Of a stretch of DNA of 64,000 nt, positions 6,854-15,472 are shown in pieces. The position numbers were made by a program, and so were the translations under genes. The first letter of the stretch is position 1; the number at the start of each line of letters is the position of its first letter. Below the pieces are notes generated by a model, which saw only the letters and a list, made by a program, of their open reading frames with translations, searched no databases and was not told where the DNA came from. The DNA is from Granulicoccus phenolivorans DSM 17626 = NBRC 107789 = JCM 15570 (GTDB lineage Bacteria; Actinomycetota; Actinomycetes; Propionibacteriales; Propionibacteriaceae), in assembly GCF_000423085.1 (NCBI RefSeq), contig NZ_AUHH01000010.1, positions 1-64,000 on the forward strand, read 5' to 3'.

Positions 6854-8521
6854 GTGGTGGACAATCTCATTTCGTGGGCAAAGCCCGAGCAGTTCGGGAT
6901 CGACGAACTGAGAAATCTGGCGCTGAGAGGCCGAATCCGCGTGCCGGAGTTCCAACGCTCCTTCCGCTGGGCCTCAAGTGACGTCCTTGACCTCTTCGAC
7001 TCGCTACTCAGAGGGTTCCCAATCGGCAGCCTGTTGCTGTGGCAAGCCGAGGCTCCATCGGGTTCGGTGCAACTCGGCGCCCTCTCGATCGAGGCACCCG
7101 AGAGTTCTGATGCCTATTGGGTGATCGACGGACAACAGCGCATCACCAGCCTGGTCAATGCGGTGAGCCCGGAAGCCTTCGATCTCGAGGATCGGTTCCG
7201 ACTGATGTACTCGCTGGAGGACAATCGCATCAAGCGGCCCCACGAGGCACGCGGCGAACTGGCGATCCCCCTGCCTGACCTGTTCGACATGCCGCGAGCT
7301 ATGGGCTGGGTCAGCGACAAGGGCGCCACCGATCAGGTAGCCCGGATCGCCGAGGTGAACCAGTTCCTTCGCGATATCCGAATCCCTGCATCGGTGGTCG
7401 CTCGAGACGCGGACATGACGACGCTCCGCGAGATTTTCGACCGGATGAATTCCTCGGGCAAGCGCTTACGCGGCGCGGAGATCTTCGATGCCATCAACCG
7501 AAGTCTCGGCAACAACTCTGCCGACACCGATTCCACGGCGGTGGTCGCCGACCGGGTCGCCGCAGCCACCACCTTCGGCCGGGTCTCCGACGACGTCGTC
7601 CACCAGGCCATTCTGGTGCGCCGACATCCCGACTTTGCACGAGACCCGCACGGAGAGTTCGGCTCGGAGCGGCAACAGATCTCGAACTTCCCGGATGAGG
7701 ACCAGACCCAGGCGTACCGGGGTGCAGAGGAGGCCCTGATCCGGGCGGTGAGCTTTCTGACCGACACCGCTGGCGTCCCGCACACGACTTTCCTCCCATA
7801 CCGGAGTCTGCTGCTGGTCCTGGTGCGTTTCATGGCCTTCCACCCCCGTCCCTCACCACGAAATCGCGAGTTGCTCTCTCGATGGTTCTGGCGGGCTGCC
7901 GTCGCCTTCGCCACCAACACCATCAGCAATACCCAGCAAACCGGACGCATGCTGGCAGGTCAGATCGAGGTCGGTGACGAAGACGCCACGGTCCAGCACC
8001 TACTAACAGCAGTGTCGTCCGCAGATGGAAAGACGCCACCCGGAGCCGAAGATTTCAAGGCTCCGAGTGCCGTGTCGAAGATCCACCTATGTGCCTATTG
8101 GGCGCTCCAACCGATTGAACCGTCGAACGGGATTCCGATCGACGGCGCCGCGTTGGCTACTGCGCTGGAGGACTCACCCACTGCCTCCCCAGTGTTGCCG
8201 AAGCTCTCCCCTCGCCCTCCATCAATGCATTTGGCTGCTCGGATCATGTCTTTGAATCTCGGCGGCGCGGAGGCAGTGCAGGCACTCGCCACGAAGTCGC
8301 TCTCGGTACCGGACGATCGGGCCCTGCGCTCCCATCTGTTCGAGTTCGACGAACTGCCGGCATTGCAGGCCGGGGACCTCGCCGAGATCCTTCCGAAGCG
8401 GGCGGCTCGCTTCGATGCCCACATCGAAGATTTCATCGCCCAGCGGACGGCCTGGGGATTCGAGTCCACACCACCACTTTCTCTGTTCGATCTCGATGAC
8501 GAGGCGACCGAGGCATCGTGA
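6854..8521 (+). CDS. DUF262 domain protein, HipA-associated (555 aa)
   Basis: DUF262 (GmrSD N-terminal, ParB/sulfiredoxin-like) domain in residues ~1-220: the motif VPEFQRSFRW (residues 30-39), then YWVIDGQQRITSL (88-100) and the later helix FDRMNSSGKRLRGAEIFDAI. The GmrSD family uses this domain for nucleotide hydrolysis linked to DNA cleavage. No DUF1524 HNH motif is visible in the C-terminal half, so a nuclease role is unproven. GTG 6854 (or 6857) is the start. The stop overlaps the GTG of the HipA-like kinase gene (GTGA), implying co-translation. Codon choice looks less GC-biased than in neighbours, hinting at transfer. Confidence 0.85.
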   Translation: MVDNLISWAKPEQFGIDELRNLALRGRIRVPEFQRSFRWASSDVLDLFDSLLRGFPIGSLLLWQAEAPSGSVQLGALSIEAPESSDAYWVIDGQQRITSLVNAVSPEAFDLEDRFRLMYSLEDNRIKRPHEARGELAIPLPDLFDMPRAMGWVSDKGATDQVARIAEVNQFLRDIRIPASVVARDADMTTLREIFDRMNSSGKRLRGAEIFDAINRSLGNNSADTDSTAVVADRVAAATTFGRVSDDVVHQAILVRRHPDFARDPHGEFGSERQQISNFPDEDQTQAYRGAEEALIRAVSFLTDTAGVPHTTFLPYRSLLLVLVRFMAFHPRPSPRNRELLSRWFWRAAVAFATNTISNTQQTGRMLAGQIEVGDEDATVQHLLTAVSSADGKTPPGAEDFKAPSAVSKIHLCAYWALQPIEPSNGIPIDGAALATALEDSPTASPVLPKLSPRPPSMHLAARIMSLNLGGAEAVQALATKSLSVPDDRALRSHLFEFDELPALQAGDLAEILPKRAARFDAHIEDFIAQRTAWGFESTPPLSLFDLDDEATEAS

Positions 8522-9747
8522 TTGCGCCAACCGACCGGAGGCAGCACGCTGTCTTTCTGAGCGGGGTCCGGGTGGGCACGCTGTACCGGCGCGGGGATGC
8601 CACCCGGTTCGAATTCGAACCGGGCTATTGGGACGATCCAGCCCGGCTCGTTCTCGGCCTCTGGTTCGAGAACAATCCGTCCGAATCGCCCCGCGCCAGC
8701 CTGCGCCTCCCGGCCTGGTTCAGCAACCTGTTGCCCGAGGGCCGATTGCGCGAGTGGATCGCCGACGACCGCGGAGTTTCCACCGCACGGGAAATGGAAC
8801 TCCTGCTCCGCATCGGCCACGATCTTCCGGGCGCGGTCACTGTCAGCGAGGCTGACGATCGAGTCTGGCGCGAACCTGGGCATTCCTCTGCGGCACAGGC
8901 GCCGGACGCCTCGCGACAGCCTGCTGCCTGGCGATTTTCCCTGGCCGGGATCGGCATGAAGTTTTCGATGCTGCAGCGTGCCGATCGCCTCACAGTTCCA
9001 GCGGTGGACGAGTTGGGGGACTGGATCGTCAAATCGCCCGATGGCGCTCACCCGCACGTGCCCATCAACGAGTTTGCCATGATGCGCTTGGCCTCCCGCG
9101 TCGGGATCGACGTTCCGCAGATTCGGTTGGTCGACCGCTCCGAACTCCCGCCCCTTCCGGAGATCGCCTGGCCCAATGACGAGCACGTCGCCTTCGCAAT
9201 CGAACGTTTCGACCGAGGTCCGGCCGGTTCCAGAATCCACATCGAGGACTTCGCCCAGGTGCGCGGATTCTTTGCCGACCAAAAGTACGAGGGTGCGTTC
9301 GACACCGTGGCCGCGCTGGCGTACCGGGGTCAGCACTTGGCCGACCTAGTCGAATTCACCAAGCGTCTTACATTCAATGTGCTCATCGGGAACGGTGATG
9401 CCCATCTGAAGAACTGGTCACTGCTCTACGCCGACGGTCGAATTCCACGGCTGAGCCCTGCCTACGATCTGGTCTCGACCGGCCCCTACGCGCCGTACCC
9501 GTCCGAGGACATGGGCCTGAAGCTCCGGGGGAACCGCAAATTCGAGCGCGTCTCCCTGTCCGATTTCGATCGCCTCGCCACTAGGCTCAACGCCCCGCAT
9601 GCGGCTCTTGGGGACGTGGCGGACCAAACCATCAAGGCATTCGAGACCGTATGGGACCCCGATTCTCCAGCTCTGGCGCCGATCCCGTCCGTGGCTACCT
9701 GGATCGATCAGCGTCTCCCTGGAATCATCACCTCACTCCGTCGCTGA
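8518..9747 (+). CDS. HipA-family serine/threonine kinase (409 aa)
   Basis: HipA toxin family, PI3/4-kinase-like fold. N-terminal HipA_N-like part with [15 protein letters not shown] (~68-82). The phosphate-binding loop is [10 protein letters not shown] (141-150), the likely autophosphorylation region. Catalytic loop NGDAHLKN (292-299, Asp294 and Asn299) and metal-binding AYDLVS (316-320, Asp317) are intact. HipA of E. coli phosphorylates glutamyl-tRNA synthetase; the substrate here is unknown. No HipB-like HTH antitoxin gene is adjacent. It is instead coupled by a 4-base overlap to the DUF262 gene upstream, which may act as partner or antidote. Confidence 0.9.
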   Translation: MIAPTDRRQHAVFLSGVRVGTLYRRGDATRFEFEPGYWDDPARLVLGLWFENNPSESPRASLRLPAWFSNLLPEGRLREWIADDRGVSTAREMELLLRIGHDLPGAVTVSEADDRVWREPGHSSAAQAPDASRQPAAWRFSLAGIGMKFSMLQRADRLTVPAVDELGDWIVKSPDGAHPHVPINEFAMMRLASRVGIDVPQIRLVDRSELPPLPEIAWPNDEHVAFAIERFDRGPAGSRIHIEDFAQVRGFFADQKYEGAFDTVAALAYRGQHLADLVEFTKRLTFNVLIGNGDAHLKNWSLLYADGRIPRLSPAYDLVSTGPYAPYPSEDMGLKLRGNRKFERVSLSDFDRLATRLNAPHAALGDVADQTIKAFETVWDPDSPALAPIPSVATWIDQRLPGIITSLRR

Positions 9748-9818
9748 CCCACCCGGGCGCAGCGGGCGTACGCCGGGCGGCTAGGGTCGGAAGCTACACG
9801 ACTCGAAGGAGAGCCACC

Positions 9819-10031
9819 ATGTCCGACAACCACGTCTACAAGATCCTCGAACTGACCGGTTCCTCCCCCGACGGGACCGATGCGGCGATCCGCAACGCGA
9901 TCACCAAGGCGTCGGAGACGGTCCGCGATATTCAGTGGTTCCAGGTGCTGGAGACCCGCGGGCACGTCGCGGACGGCAAGGTCGCCCATTGGCAGGTCAC
10001 GATCAAGATCGGCTTCACCCTGGAGGACTGA
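9819..10031 (+). CDS. Dodecin (70 aa)
   Basis: Small flavin-binding storage protein. The sequence [20 protein letters not shown], then [13 protein letters not shown] and [12 protein letters not shown], followed by [16 protein letters not shown], follows the dodecin beta-alpha-beta-beta pattern, including the Trp of the flavin-stacking site (IQWFQV). The family assembles as hollow dodecamers that bind FMN/FAD, riboflavin or CoA. Start ATG 9819 has GGAG ten bases upstream. It is 71 bases after the HipA gene and appears monocistronic. Confidence 0.95.
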   Translation: MSDNHVYKILELTGSSPDGTDAAIRNAITKASETVRDIQWFQVLETRGHVADGKVAHWQVTIKIGFTLED

Positions 10032-10075
10032 CCCGGGTACTCCCCCGGGCCCCCAGCGAGCCCTGGCATGAGCGG

Positions 10076-10687
10076 GTGATCCCCGACCTGCAGCCGCCGG
10101 CCGACCGGCCCGCTCGACACGCGCGCCTCGGCCGGCTATCGCTGCGCCGCAACACGCTCCTCGAGTGGGGTGTGGCCCTGGTGGTGGCGACGGTCCTGGT
10201 GGCGGTGTGGGCGTCGAGTGTCCCGACCGGTCCCCTGCTCTTCGGGCAGGTGATGGGGTCCATCATGGTCGCGACGAGTGCCGTGGTGCTGATGATCTGG
10301 CTGGTCCGGGTGATCCGGCGCCGGCGGATGTCGTGGGCGCTGGTCGGCTCGATCGCCGTCCTCCTCGGCGGTCTGGCTCTCGCCGCCACTCCCCTGCCGG
10401 CGGCGGCTCACTGGCCCGTGGTGCGAAACGATCTGGAGTCCGCCCTGGCGTCCGGCGAGTGCCCCGGCCGGGCCGGGCTGCTGAAGGTGCAGGAGTGTAC
10501 GCCCGTCGCCGGGACGACCGGATTCGATTTCGGCACCGGCTTCCTGAACCAGGTGGTCGCCGTCAAGCTCGACGACACCGCGCGGGCGGACCTCGAGGCC
10601 CGCGCGGCGGCCGATCCGACTGCCCTGGACGGGCGTATCCGTTCCGCACTCGGCGACGGCTGGTACGTGGTCGTCTTCGAGTGGTGA
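10076..10687 (+). CDS. Predicted membrane protein of unknown function (203 aa)
   Basis: GTG 10076 is the best start: earlier in-frame codons overlap dodecin. Three hydrophobic helices follow (LEWGVALVVATVLVAVWASS, QVMGSIMVATSAVVLMIWLV and WALVGSIAVLLGGLALAATP), then an extracellular domain of ~95 residues with two cysteines (SGECPGRAG...VQECTP) that could form a disulfide. The tail reads GRIRSALGDGWYVVVFEW. I do not recognise a family. It lies 44 bases after dodecin and ends 16 bases before the convergent luciferase-like gene. Confidence 0.7.
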   Translation: MIPDLQPPADRPARHARLGRLSLRRNTLLEWGVALVVATVLVAVWASSVPTGPLLFGQVMGSIMVATSAVVLMIWLVRVIRRRRMSWALVGSIAVLLGGLALAATPLPAAAHWPVVRNDLESALASGECPGRAGLLKVQECTPVAGTTGFDFGTGFLNQVVAVKLDDTARADLEARAAADPTALDGRIRSALGDGWYVVVFEW

Positions 10688-10703
10688 GCCGGCCGCGTAC
10701 CGC

Positions 10704-11759
10704 TCAGGCCGTACGCAGCAGCGGAATCACCTCCTGGGCGAATCGGGCGGCGTTCTCCTCCTGCGGGTCCTGGCCCATTCCCTTGGTGATCAGCACCAGC
10801 CGATCGAAGCCGAGATCGATGATCGGCTGCAGCTTCTCGGCGCACTGCTCGGGTGAGCCGACCACGGCAAAGCGATCGACGAAATCATCGTCGATGACGC
10901 CCTTCGGATAGAAGGTTCCGCCGCCGCCCCAGCGCTGCCCGTGCGTGCGGTACGCCTGCCCGAGCTCGGTCACCGCCCGGCCGACCACGGCGGCGTCGTC
11001 GGCGGAGATCCCCGGCAAGGGGGTGCCGTGCAGGGCGGAGAACCGCGACTGGGTCATCACCGCCCCGCGGATGTACTCCCGGGCCCGGGTCAGCGTCTCC
11101 CCGGTGCCGACCGCGACCTGCAGGTAGCAACTGAACCGGAATCCGTCCTCGGCCAGCCCGGCCGCGGCCCGGGTGGTGCGTACCTGGTCGATCAACCCGC
11201 GCAGCCGCGCCACGTCCGCGCCGACGGAGAAGGTGACCCCGTCACCCAGCCGCGCCGCCAGGTCGACCACCTTCGGCCCGGTCGCACTGATCTCCACGAT
11301 CGGCTTGGGCAGATCCAGCGCCGCGTCGCGCTCGAACAGGGAACTGATCGTGCTGGGGAACCCGGCCAGGTCCACCGTCTCCCGGCGCAGGTATCCCTGC
11401 AGGCGGGAAACGTACTGCTCGAACTCCCGCAGCCGCATCGGATCCTGCCCCAGCTGGTGCATCGCGCCGTCGCCGCGGCCCAGGCTGTAGACCACCCGTC
11501 CACCGGCGACCGCGTTGACCGTGGCCATCGCATTGGCGGTGATCTGCGGATGCCGGGTCGGGACCGAGGCGCCGCTGCCGATCTTGAGGGTACGCGTCGC
11601 CTGCGCGGCCAGCGTCAGACACACATACTGATCCGGCGACCCGCCCTGCCCCTCCCCCAGCGCCAGCCCGTCCCAGCCCAGCGACTCCAGCCGGGCAGCA
11701 ATGCTGCCCAACTCGGTCAGGGGTGCCGGGTACCCGCCCAGCCGCCAGAATTCCACCAT
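10704..11759 (-). CDS. LLM-class (luciferase-like) oxidoreductase, probably F420-dependent (351 aa)
   Basis: Bacterial-luciferase TIM-barrel family. Motifs include LGWDGLALGEGQGGSPDQYV, KIGSGASVPTRHPQITANAM (the common TGV.p..RhP cofactor/start motif), GRVVYSLGRGDGAMHQLG and a C-terminal VGSPEQCAEKLQPIIDLGFD, which closes the barrel in F420-using members such as MER and FGD-like enzymes. F420 rather than FMN is inferred from family resemblance in actinobacteria. The substrate is unknown. It is monocistronic and faces away from the MFS gene. Confidence 0.85.
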   Translation of the reverse strand: MVEFWRLGGYPAPLTELGSIAARLESLGWDGLALGEGQGGSPDQYVCLTLAAQATRTLKIGSGASVPTRHPQITANAMATVNAVAGGRVVYSLGRGDGAMHQLGQDPMRLREFEQYVSRLQGYLRRETVDLAGFPSTISSLFERDAALDLPKPIVEISATGPKVVDLAARLGDGVTFSVGADVARLRGLIDQVRTTRAAAGLAEDGFRFSCYLQVAVGTGETLTRAREYIRGAVMTQSRFSALHGTPLPGISADDAAVVGRAVTELGQAYRTHGQRWGGGGTFYPKGVIDDDFVDRFAVVGSPEQCAEKLQPIIDLGFDRLVLITKGMGQDPQEENAARFAQEVIPLLRTA

Positions 11760-11837
11760 GATCCGCCTCGCTTCGTTGCGATATTTCGTTGATGTTCACG
11801 ACGAACCGTATACCTGGATGGCGGCCGGGTGTCCCGT

Positions 11838-13460
11838 TCAGCGCTGATAGAGCGCCGGAACAGCATCCGGGGCAGCGTGTTGCGGATCGCTCGTAGCCGG
11901 TTCGCCCATCGTGGCAGCCTTCGCCCGCCCCATCCCGATCAGCGTGATGACCGCCGCGATCGCGGTCGCCACGCCGGCCACGACGAAGCCCTGGGTGAAG
12001 CCGGCATTAAGTGCTTCGAGTGCCAGCCCGTGGGCTCCCGCCCCCGGCGTACCGGGTGGCAACGAGTTGACCGCGATCGCTCCGCCATGACCGGCTGCCT
12101 CGGTGGCGGCGACGATCTCCCCGGCCGGGAGTCCGGAACCGGCGAGCAGGGCCATGAGCGTGTTTCCGGCGGTGCTGAGTGCCACCGCCCCCACCACGAC
12201 CGGCCCGAGGCAGAAGCCCAGGTCACGGATCATGTTGATGGTGGCGCTCGCCATCCCGGCCAGGTGCCGCGGCACCGAATTCAGCGCCACGGCCGTCACC
12301 GAGTTCAGCGCCAGACCGAAGCCGGCCCCGATCAGCAGCGCGGGCACCAGGAAGGCGACCAGGGCGGGATCATGGATGTTCAGGCCGGTCAGCAGGAAGT
12401 AGCCGGCCGACATCAGCACGAACCCGCCGCTGAGCAGCCAGACCGGACGCACCCGCGTGGTCACCCGGCTCATGACAGGAATGAGCAGGAAGGTCGGCAG
12501 CTGCAGCACGATGAACACCGCGGCGATCCGCAAGGCATCCTGATGCTGAATCGGGCCCATCCACATGCTGATGGCGTACCCACCGCCCAGGAAGGCAAAC
12601 ATGCCGAAGATGGCCACGATCGAACTCACCGCAAAGGCACGATTGCGGAACAGGTCGAGATGCAGAATCGGCGACTCCACCCGCGACTCGATGAACACGA
12701 AAGCGACCAGGAACACCGCACCGATCACGAACAGCACCCAGATCCACGGGGTGCCCCAGCCGACCTCCGGCCCCTGGACCGTGGCCACCAGCACGAGAAT
12801 GAGCCCGACCGCAAAGGTCACCTGGCCGGGGACGTCCATCTTCCGGCCTTCCGGAGCCGAGGACTCGGTGGCCAGAAAGAGGGTCAGCAGGATCGACAGG
12901 GCGGTCAACGCGACCAGGACCCAGTACGCCCCGCGCCAACTGCCGTAGGTGCCGAACAACCCACCCAACAAGGGAGCCGCGCCGCCACCCGCGGACAGGA
13001 ATCCCGCCCAGGTTGCCACGGCCCGGGCCCGGCTGGCCGGGGTATGGGTCACTGCTGCGGCCAGCGACAGCGATCCCGGGAGCATGGCACCGGCACCCAG
13101 GCCGTTCAGGGCGCTGCCGACCACGATCATGATCGGTACCGGTGCGGTGGCGCACACGATGAGGCCGAGCAGCAACACGCCCGCCCCGGCGACAACCAGC
13201 TTCTTGCGTCCGAAGAGGTCACCCAGCACCCCGAAGGTGAACTCGAAGACCACCACCGCGATCATGAACGCCGCCGTGATCCAGGTGAGGTGGCTCCCGG
13301 TTGCCCCGAGTTGGGCCACGAACAGACCATTCAGGGTGGAGGGAATTGAGCTACTGGCCTGGGCCACGAACACGGCGCTGCAAGCGCCGATCAGTGTCCC
13401 TGCCACCGCCTTGCGGGGCAGGTCCGGAGCGGTGTGTGCCGCCTGCATGTGGGTAGACAT
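11838..13460 (-). CDS. MFS transporter, DHA2/EmrB-QacA type (540 aa)
   Basis: About 14 hydrophobic helices. The motif A-like loop GVLGDLFGRKKLVVAGA after TM2 and the motif-C region (GSALNGLGAGAMLPGSLSLA) fit the drug:H+ antiporter-2 family. Length is typical. It is divergent from the IclR-family regulator gene, with one TCATTGAATGA palindrome in the shared promoter, so it may export or import a compound connected with the adjacent meta-cleavage genes. It could equally be a general efflux pump. Confidence 0.9.
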   Translation of the reverse strand: MSTHMQAAHTAPDLPRKAVAGTLIGACSAVFVAQASSSIPSTLNGLFVAQLGATGSHLTWITAAFMIAVVVFEFTFGVLGDLFGRKKLVVAGAGVLLLGLIVCATAPVPIMIVVGSALNGLGAGAMLPGSLSLAAAVTHTPASRARAVATWAGFLSAGGGAAPLLGGLFGTYGSWRGAYWVLVALTALSILLTLFLATESSAPEGRKMDVPGQVTFAVGLILVLVATVQGPEVGWGTPWIWVLFVIGAVFLVAFVFIESRVESPILHLDLFRNRAFAVSSIVAIFGMFAFLGGGYAISMWMGPIQHQDALRIAAVFIVLQLPTFLLIPVMSRVTTRVRPVWLLSGGFVLMSAGYFLLTGLNIHDPALVAFLVPALLIGAGFGLALNSVTAVALNSVPRHLAGMASATINMIRDLGFCLGPVVVGAVALSTAGNTLMALLAGSGLPAGEIVAATEAAGHGGAIAVNSLPPGTPGAGAHGLALEALNAGFTQGFVVAGVATAIAAVITLIGMGRAKAATMGEPATSDPQHAAPDAVPALYQR

Positions 13461-13564
13461 AGATCTCTCTCATCGTTGAGTCCGACCGGTCGGCAGGGAA
13501 CGGTTCACCCGGACCGGAATAGGATCAGTTTCAGAACGAGTCAGACGTGTCACAAGCGACATGT

Positions 13565-13575
13565 TCATTGAATGA
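13565..13575. promoter_or_regulatory. IclR-type operator candidate 1 (TCATTGAATGA)
   Basis: Perfect 11-bp palindrome with central G. It lies between the divergent MFS and IclR-family genes. The same 11 bases occur at 14424-14434 and 14457-14467, all next to promoters of this small locus. Confidence 0.7.
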
Positions 13576-13638
13576 CCACTCCGGGACCGGCCGGCGTCAT
13601 CGCAGACGGAAGATGTCGCCACATCAACAGGAGGTCCG

Positions 13639-14417
13639 ATGCCCCGTACCAGCGAACCCGGACGCAGCGTCAGCGCCCGGCTGCTCGATGTGTTGTTCGC
13701 GTTCCGGCCCGGACACAGTGAACTGTCCATGTCCGACCTGGTCGAGGCCCCCGGGATTCCGCGGGCCACCGTACGCCGCTACGTCGCTGAGCTGCTCACG
13801 GCCGGCGCGCTGGACCGGACGACGGCAGGCACGTACACAATCGGCCTTCGCCTGTGGCGGCTGGGTACGCTCGCCCCCTCGACCGAGCCGCTGCGCCGGA
13901 TCGCGGCGCCCTTCATCGAGGACCTCTACTCCGCCCTGCGGCAGCATGTGCAACTGGCCGTCCTGGAGGGTGACAGTGCCGTGGTGATCGAGCGGTTCTC
14001 CGACCGACCGCGGTCGGCCTGGTCTCCCGGGTGGGTGGTCGACTCCCCCTGCATTCCTCCGGTGCCGGGAAAGTGCTGCTGGCCCACGCGTCGGCGGAGT
14101 TGCTGGATCGGATCCTGGGGCAGCCTCTGCGCGCCTACACGATGGAGACCATCACCGACCCGGACCAGCTCCGCGCCGAACTGAGCCGGAGTCGCTCCAG
14201 TGGCACCGCGGTCGTCCATGACGAACTCACCCCCGGCGCCACGTCGTACGCCACCCGCATCGTCAACGGGGACGGTCGGGTCGTCGCGGCACGGTCGGTG
14301 GTCGTGCGCAGCGGCTCGATCAAGGAGCACGCGATTCTGCCGGCGCTGGTGACCAGTGGCCTCAACATCTCCCGCCTGCTCGGCTGGGAGCCGACCACTC
14401 GCCTCCGCCTCGGCTGA
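13639..14417 (+). pseudogene. IclR-family transcriptional regulator, frameshifted
   Basis: Residues 1-~128 (MPRTSEPGRSVSARLLDVLF...) give an IclR winged HTH with recognition region SDLVEAPGIPRATVRRYVAE, then the start of the effector domain (RQHVQLAVLEGDSAVVIERF). Around 14010-14030 the frame must move by one base to continue into VGGRLPLHSSGAGKVLLAHA, the conserved IclR effector-domain motif, and on to the end at 14417. A single missing base would explain this. Unless it is a sequencing error, the protein is truncated near residue 130-180. Three identical palindromes flank it and the target genes. It would be expected to sense an aromatic metabolite. Confidence 0.85.
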
Positions 14418-14423
14418 TCCAGT

Positions 14424-14434
14424 CATTGAATGAA
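14424..14434. promoter_or_regulatory. IclR-type operator candidate 2 (TCATTGAATGA)
   Basis: Exact copy of the palindrome at 13565, lying 7 bases after the regulator's stop codon and about 110 bases before the dioxygenase start. With the third copy it forms a tandem pair with 33-bp centre spacing, about three helical turns. Confidence 0.7.
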
Positions 14435-14456
14435 CGCGCGCGGCGCGACCCCTGGT

Positions 14457-14467
14457 CATTGAATGAC
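14457..14467. promoter_or_regulatory. IclR-type operator candidate 3 (TCATTGAATGA)
   Basis: Third exact copy, extended here to GGTCATTGAATGACC. It is the proximal element upstream of the dioxygenase-hydrolase operon. Same-face spacing with copy 2 suggests cooperative binding. Confidence 0.7.
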
Positions 14468-14542
14468 CACACCGGTTTCGGGCGGAGGCCCCCGGGCCCA
14501 GACTCGTCGGCGTACGGCAAAGGTCGCACGAAAGGACAAACG

Positions 14543-15472
14543 GTGACCGGAATCAAGGAATTGGCCTACGTCGTCTACCAGGTCAGCGACCTGATGGACT
14601 GGGAGCACTTCGGGGTCACGCTGCTGGGAATGCAGTTCGGGCACAAGACCCCCAACGGGTTCAGCCTGCGCACCGATCAGAAGGCGTACCGGTGGCTCAT
14701 CGAACAGGGGCCGGCCGACGACCTGGTCGCCACCGGCTTCGAGGTCGACAGCGACGCCGAACTCGACCTGATCGTCGCCCGCCTGCAATCAGCGGGTCGG
14801 GAGGTGACCGTGGCCGATGCGGACCTGATCCGCGCCCGCCGGGTCGAGCGGCTGGTGTCCACCACCGACCCGATGGGCAACCGGGTGGAGTTGATCACCG
14901 GCTTCGCGGACGCGGACACTGCGTTCGAGTCGCGGGCGCTGCTCGGCGGGTTCGTAACCGGGGCCGGTGGCGCCGGTCACGAAGTACTGACCACACCCGG
15001 AGTGACCCGGGAGACCTACCTCGAGTTCTACGTGGACCTGCTCGGCATGCAGATCAGCGACACGATCGTGGAGAAGATCGCCCCCGGCGTGTACGCCGAC
15101 CTGATCTTCCTGCACTGCAACCCGCGACACCACACCGTCGCACTCGGCGACGTTCCGGTGCCGCGCAGCATCCACCACTTCATGGTCGAGGTGAGCGACA
15201 TCCGCGATGTCGGCCGGGCCTGGGACCGGTGTCTGGCGGCCCATCAGCCGATCGAGATGACGCTCGGGATGCACACCAATGACCGCATGTTCAGCTTCTA
15301 CGTCTCCAGCCCCTCCGGCTTCGCGGTCGAATTCGGCTGGGGCGGACTGCTCATCGACGACCCGGCCGCCTGGCAGATCGGTCACTTCGACATGCGAGAC
15401 AGCTGGGGCCACGAGTCCCCCACCCGCGTTGCGGAAAGCCTGCACGCGGGAACCATGAAAGGAGCGCACTGA
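14543..15472 (+). CDS. Extradiol ring-cleavage dioxygenase, BphC/HsaC type (309 aa)
   Basis: Two-domain type I extradiol dioxygenase (VOC fold). Metal ligands are visible in the C-terminal domain: His146 (GAGHEVL), His211 or 212 (SIHHFMVEV) and Glu263 (FAVEFGW). The conserved active-site His196/197 (NPRHHTVA) and Tyr253 (FSFYVSS) are also present, so it should cleave a catechol-type ring between C2 and C3 using Fe(II) or Mn(II). GTG 14543 is preceded by GAAAGGA. The stop overlaps the ATG of the C-C hydrolase gene. Substrate class (biphenyl-, steroid- or alkylcatechol-like) cannot be decided from sequence. Confidence 0.93.
   Translation: MTGIKELAYVVYQVSDLMDWEHFGVTLLGMQFGHKTPNGFSLRTDQKAYRWLIEQGPADDLVATGFEVDSDAELDLIVARLQSAGREVTVADADLIRARRVERLVSTTDPMGNRVELITGFADADTAFESRALLGGFVTGAGGAGHEVLTTPGVTRETYLEFYVDLLGMQISDTIVEKIAPGVYADLIFLHCNPRHHTVALGDVPVPRSIHHFMVEVSDIRDVGRAWDRCLAAHQPIEMTLGMHTNDRMFSFYVSSPSGFAVEFGWGGLLIDDPAAWQIGHFDMRDSWGHESPTRVAESLHAGTMKGAH

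Noticed and set aside
5399-6955. A 518-codon minus-strand frame opposite the phospholipase D-like gene
   Set aside because: The opposite strand has intact HKD motifs. This frame has no family features and no start signal.
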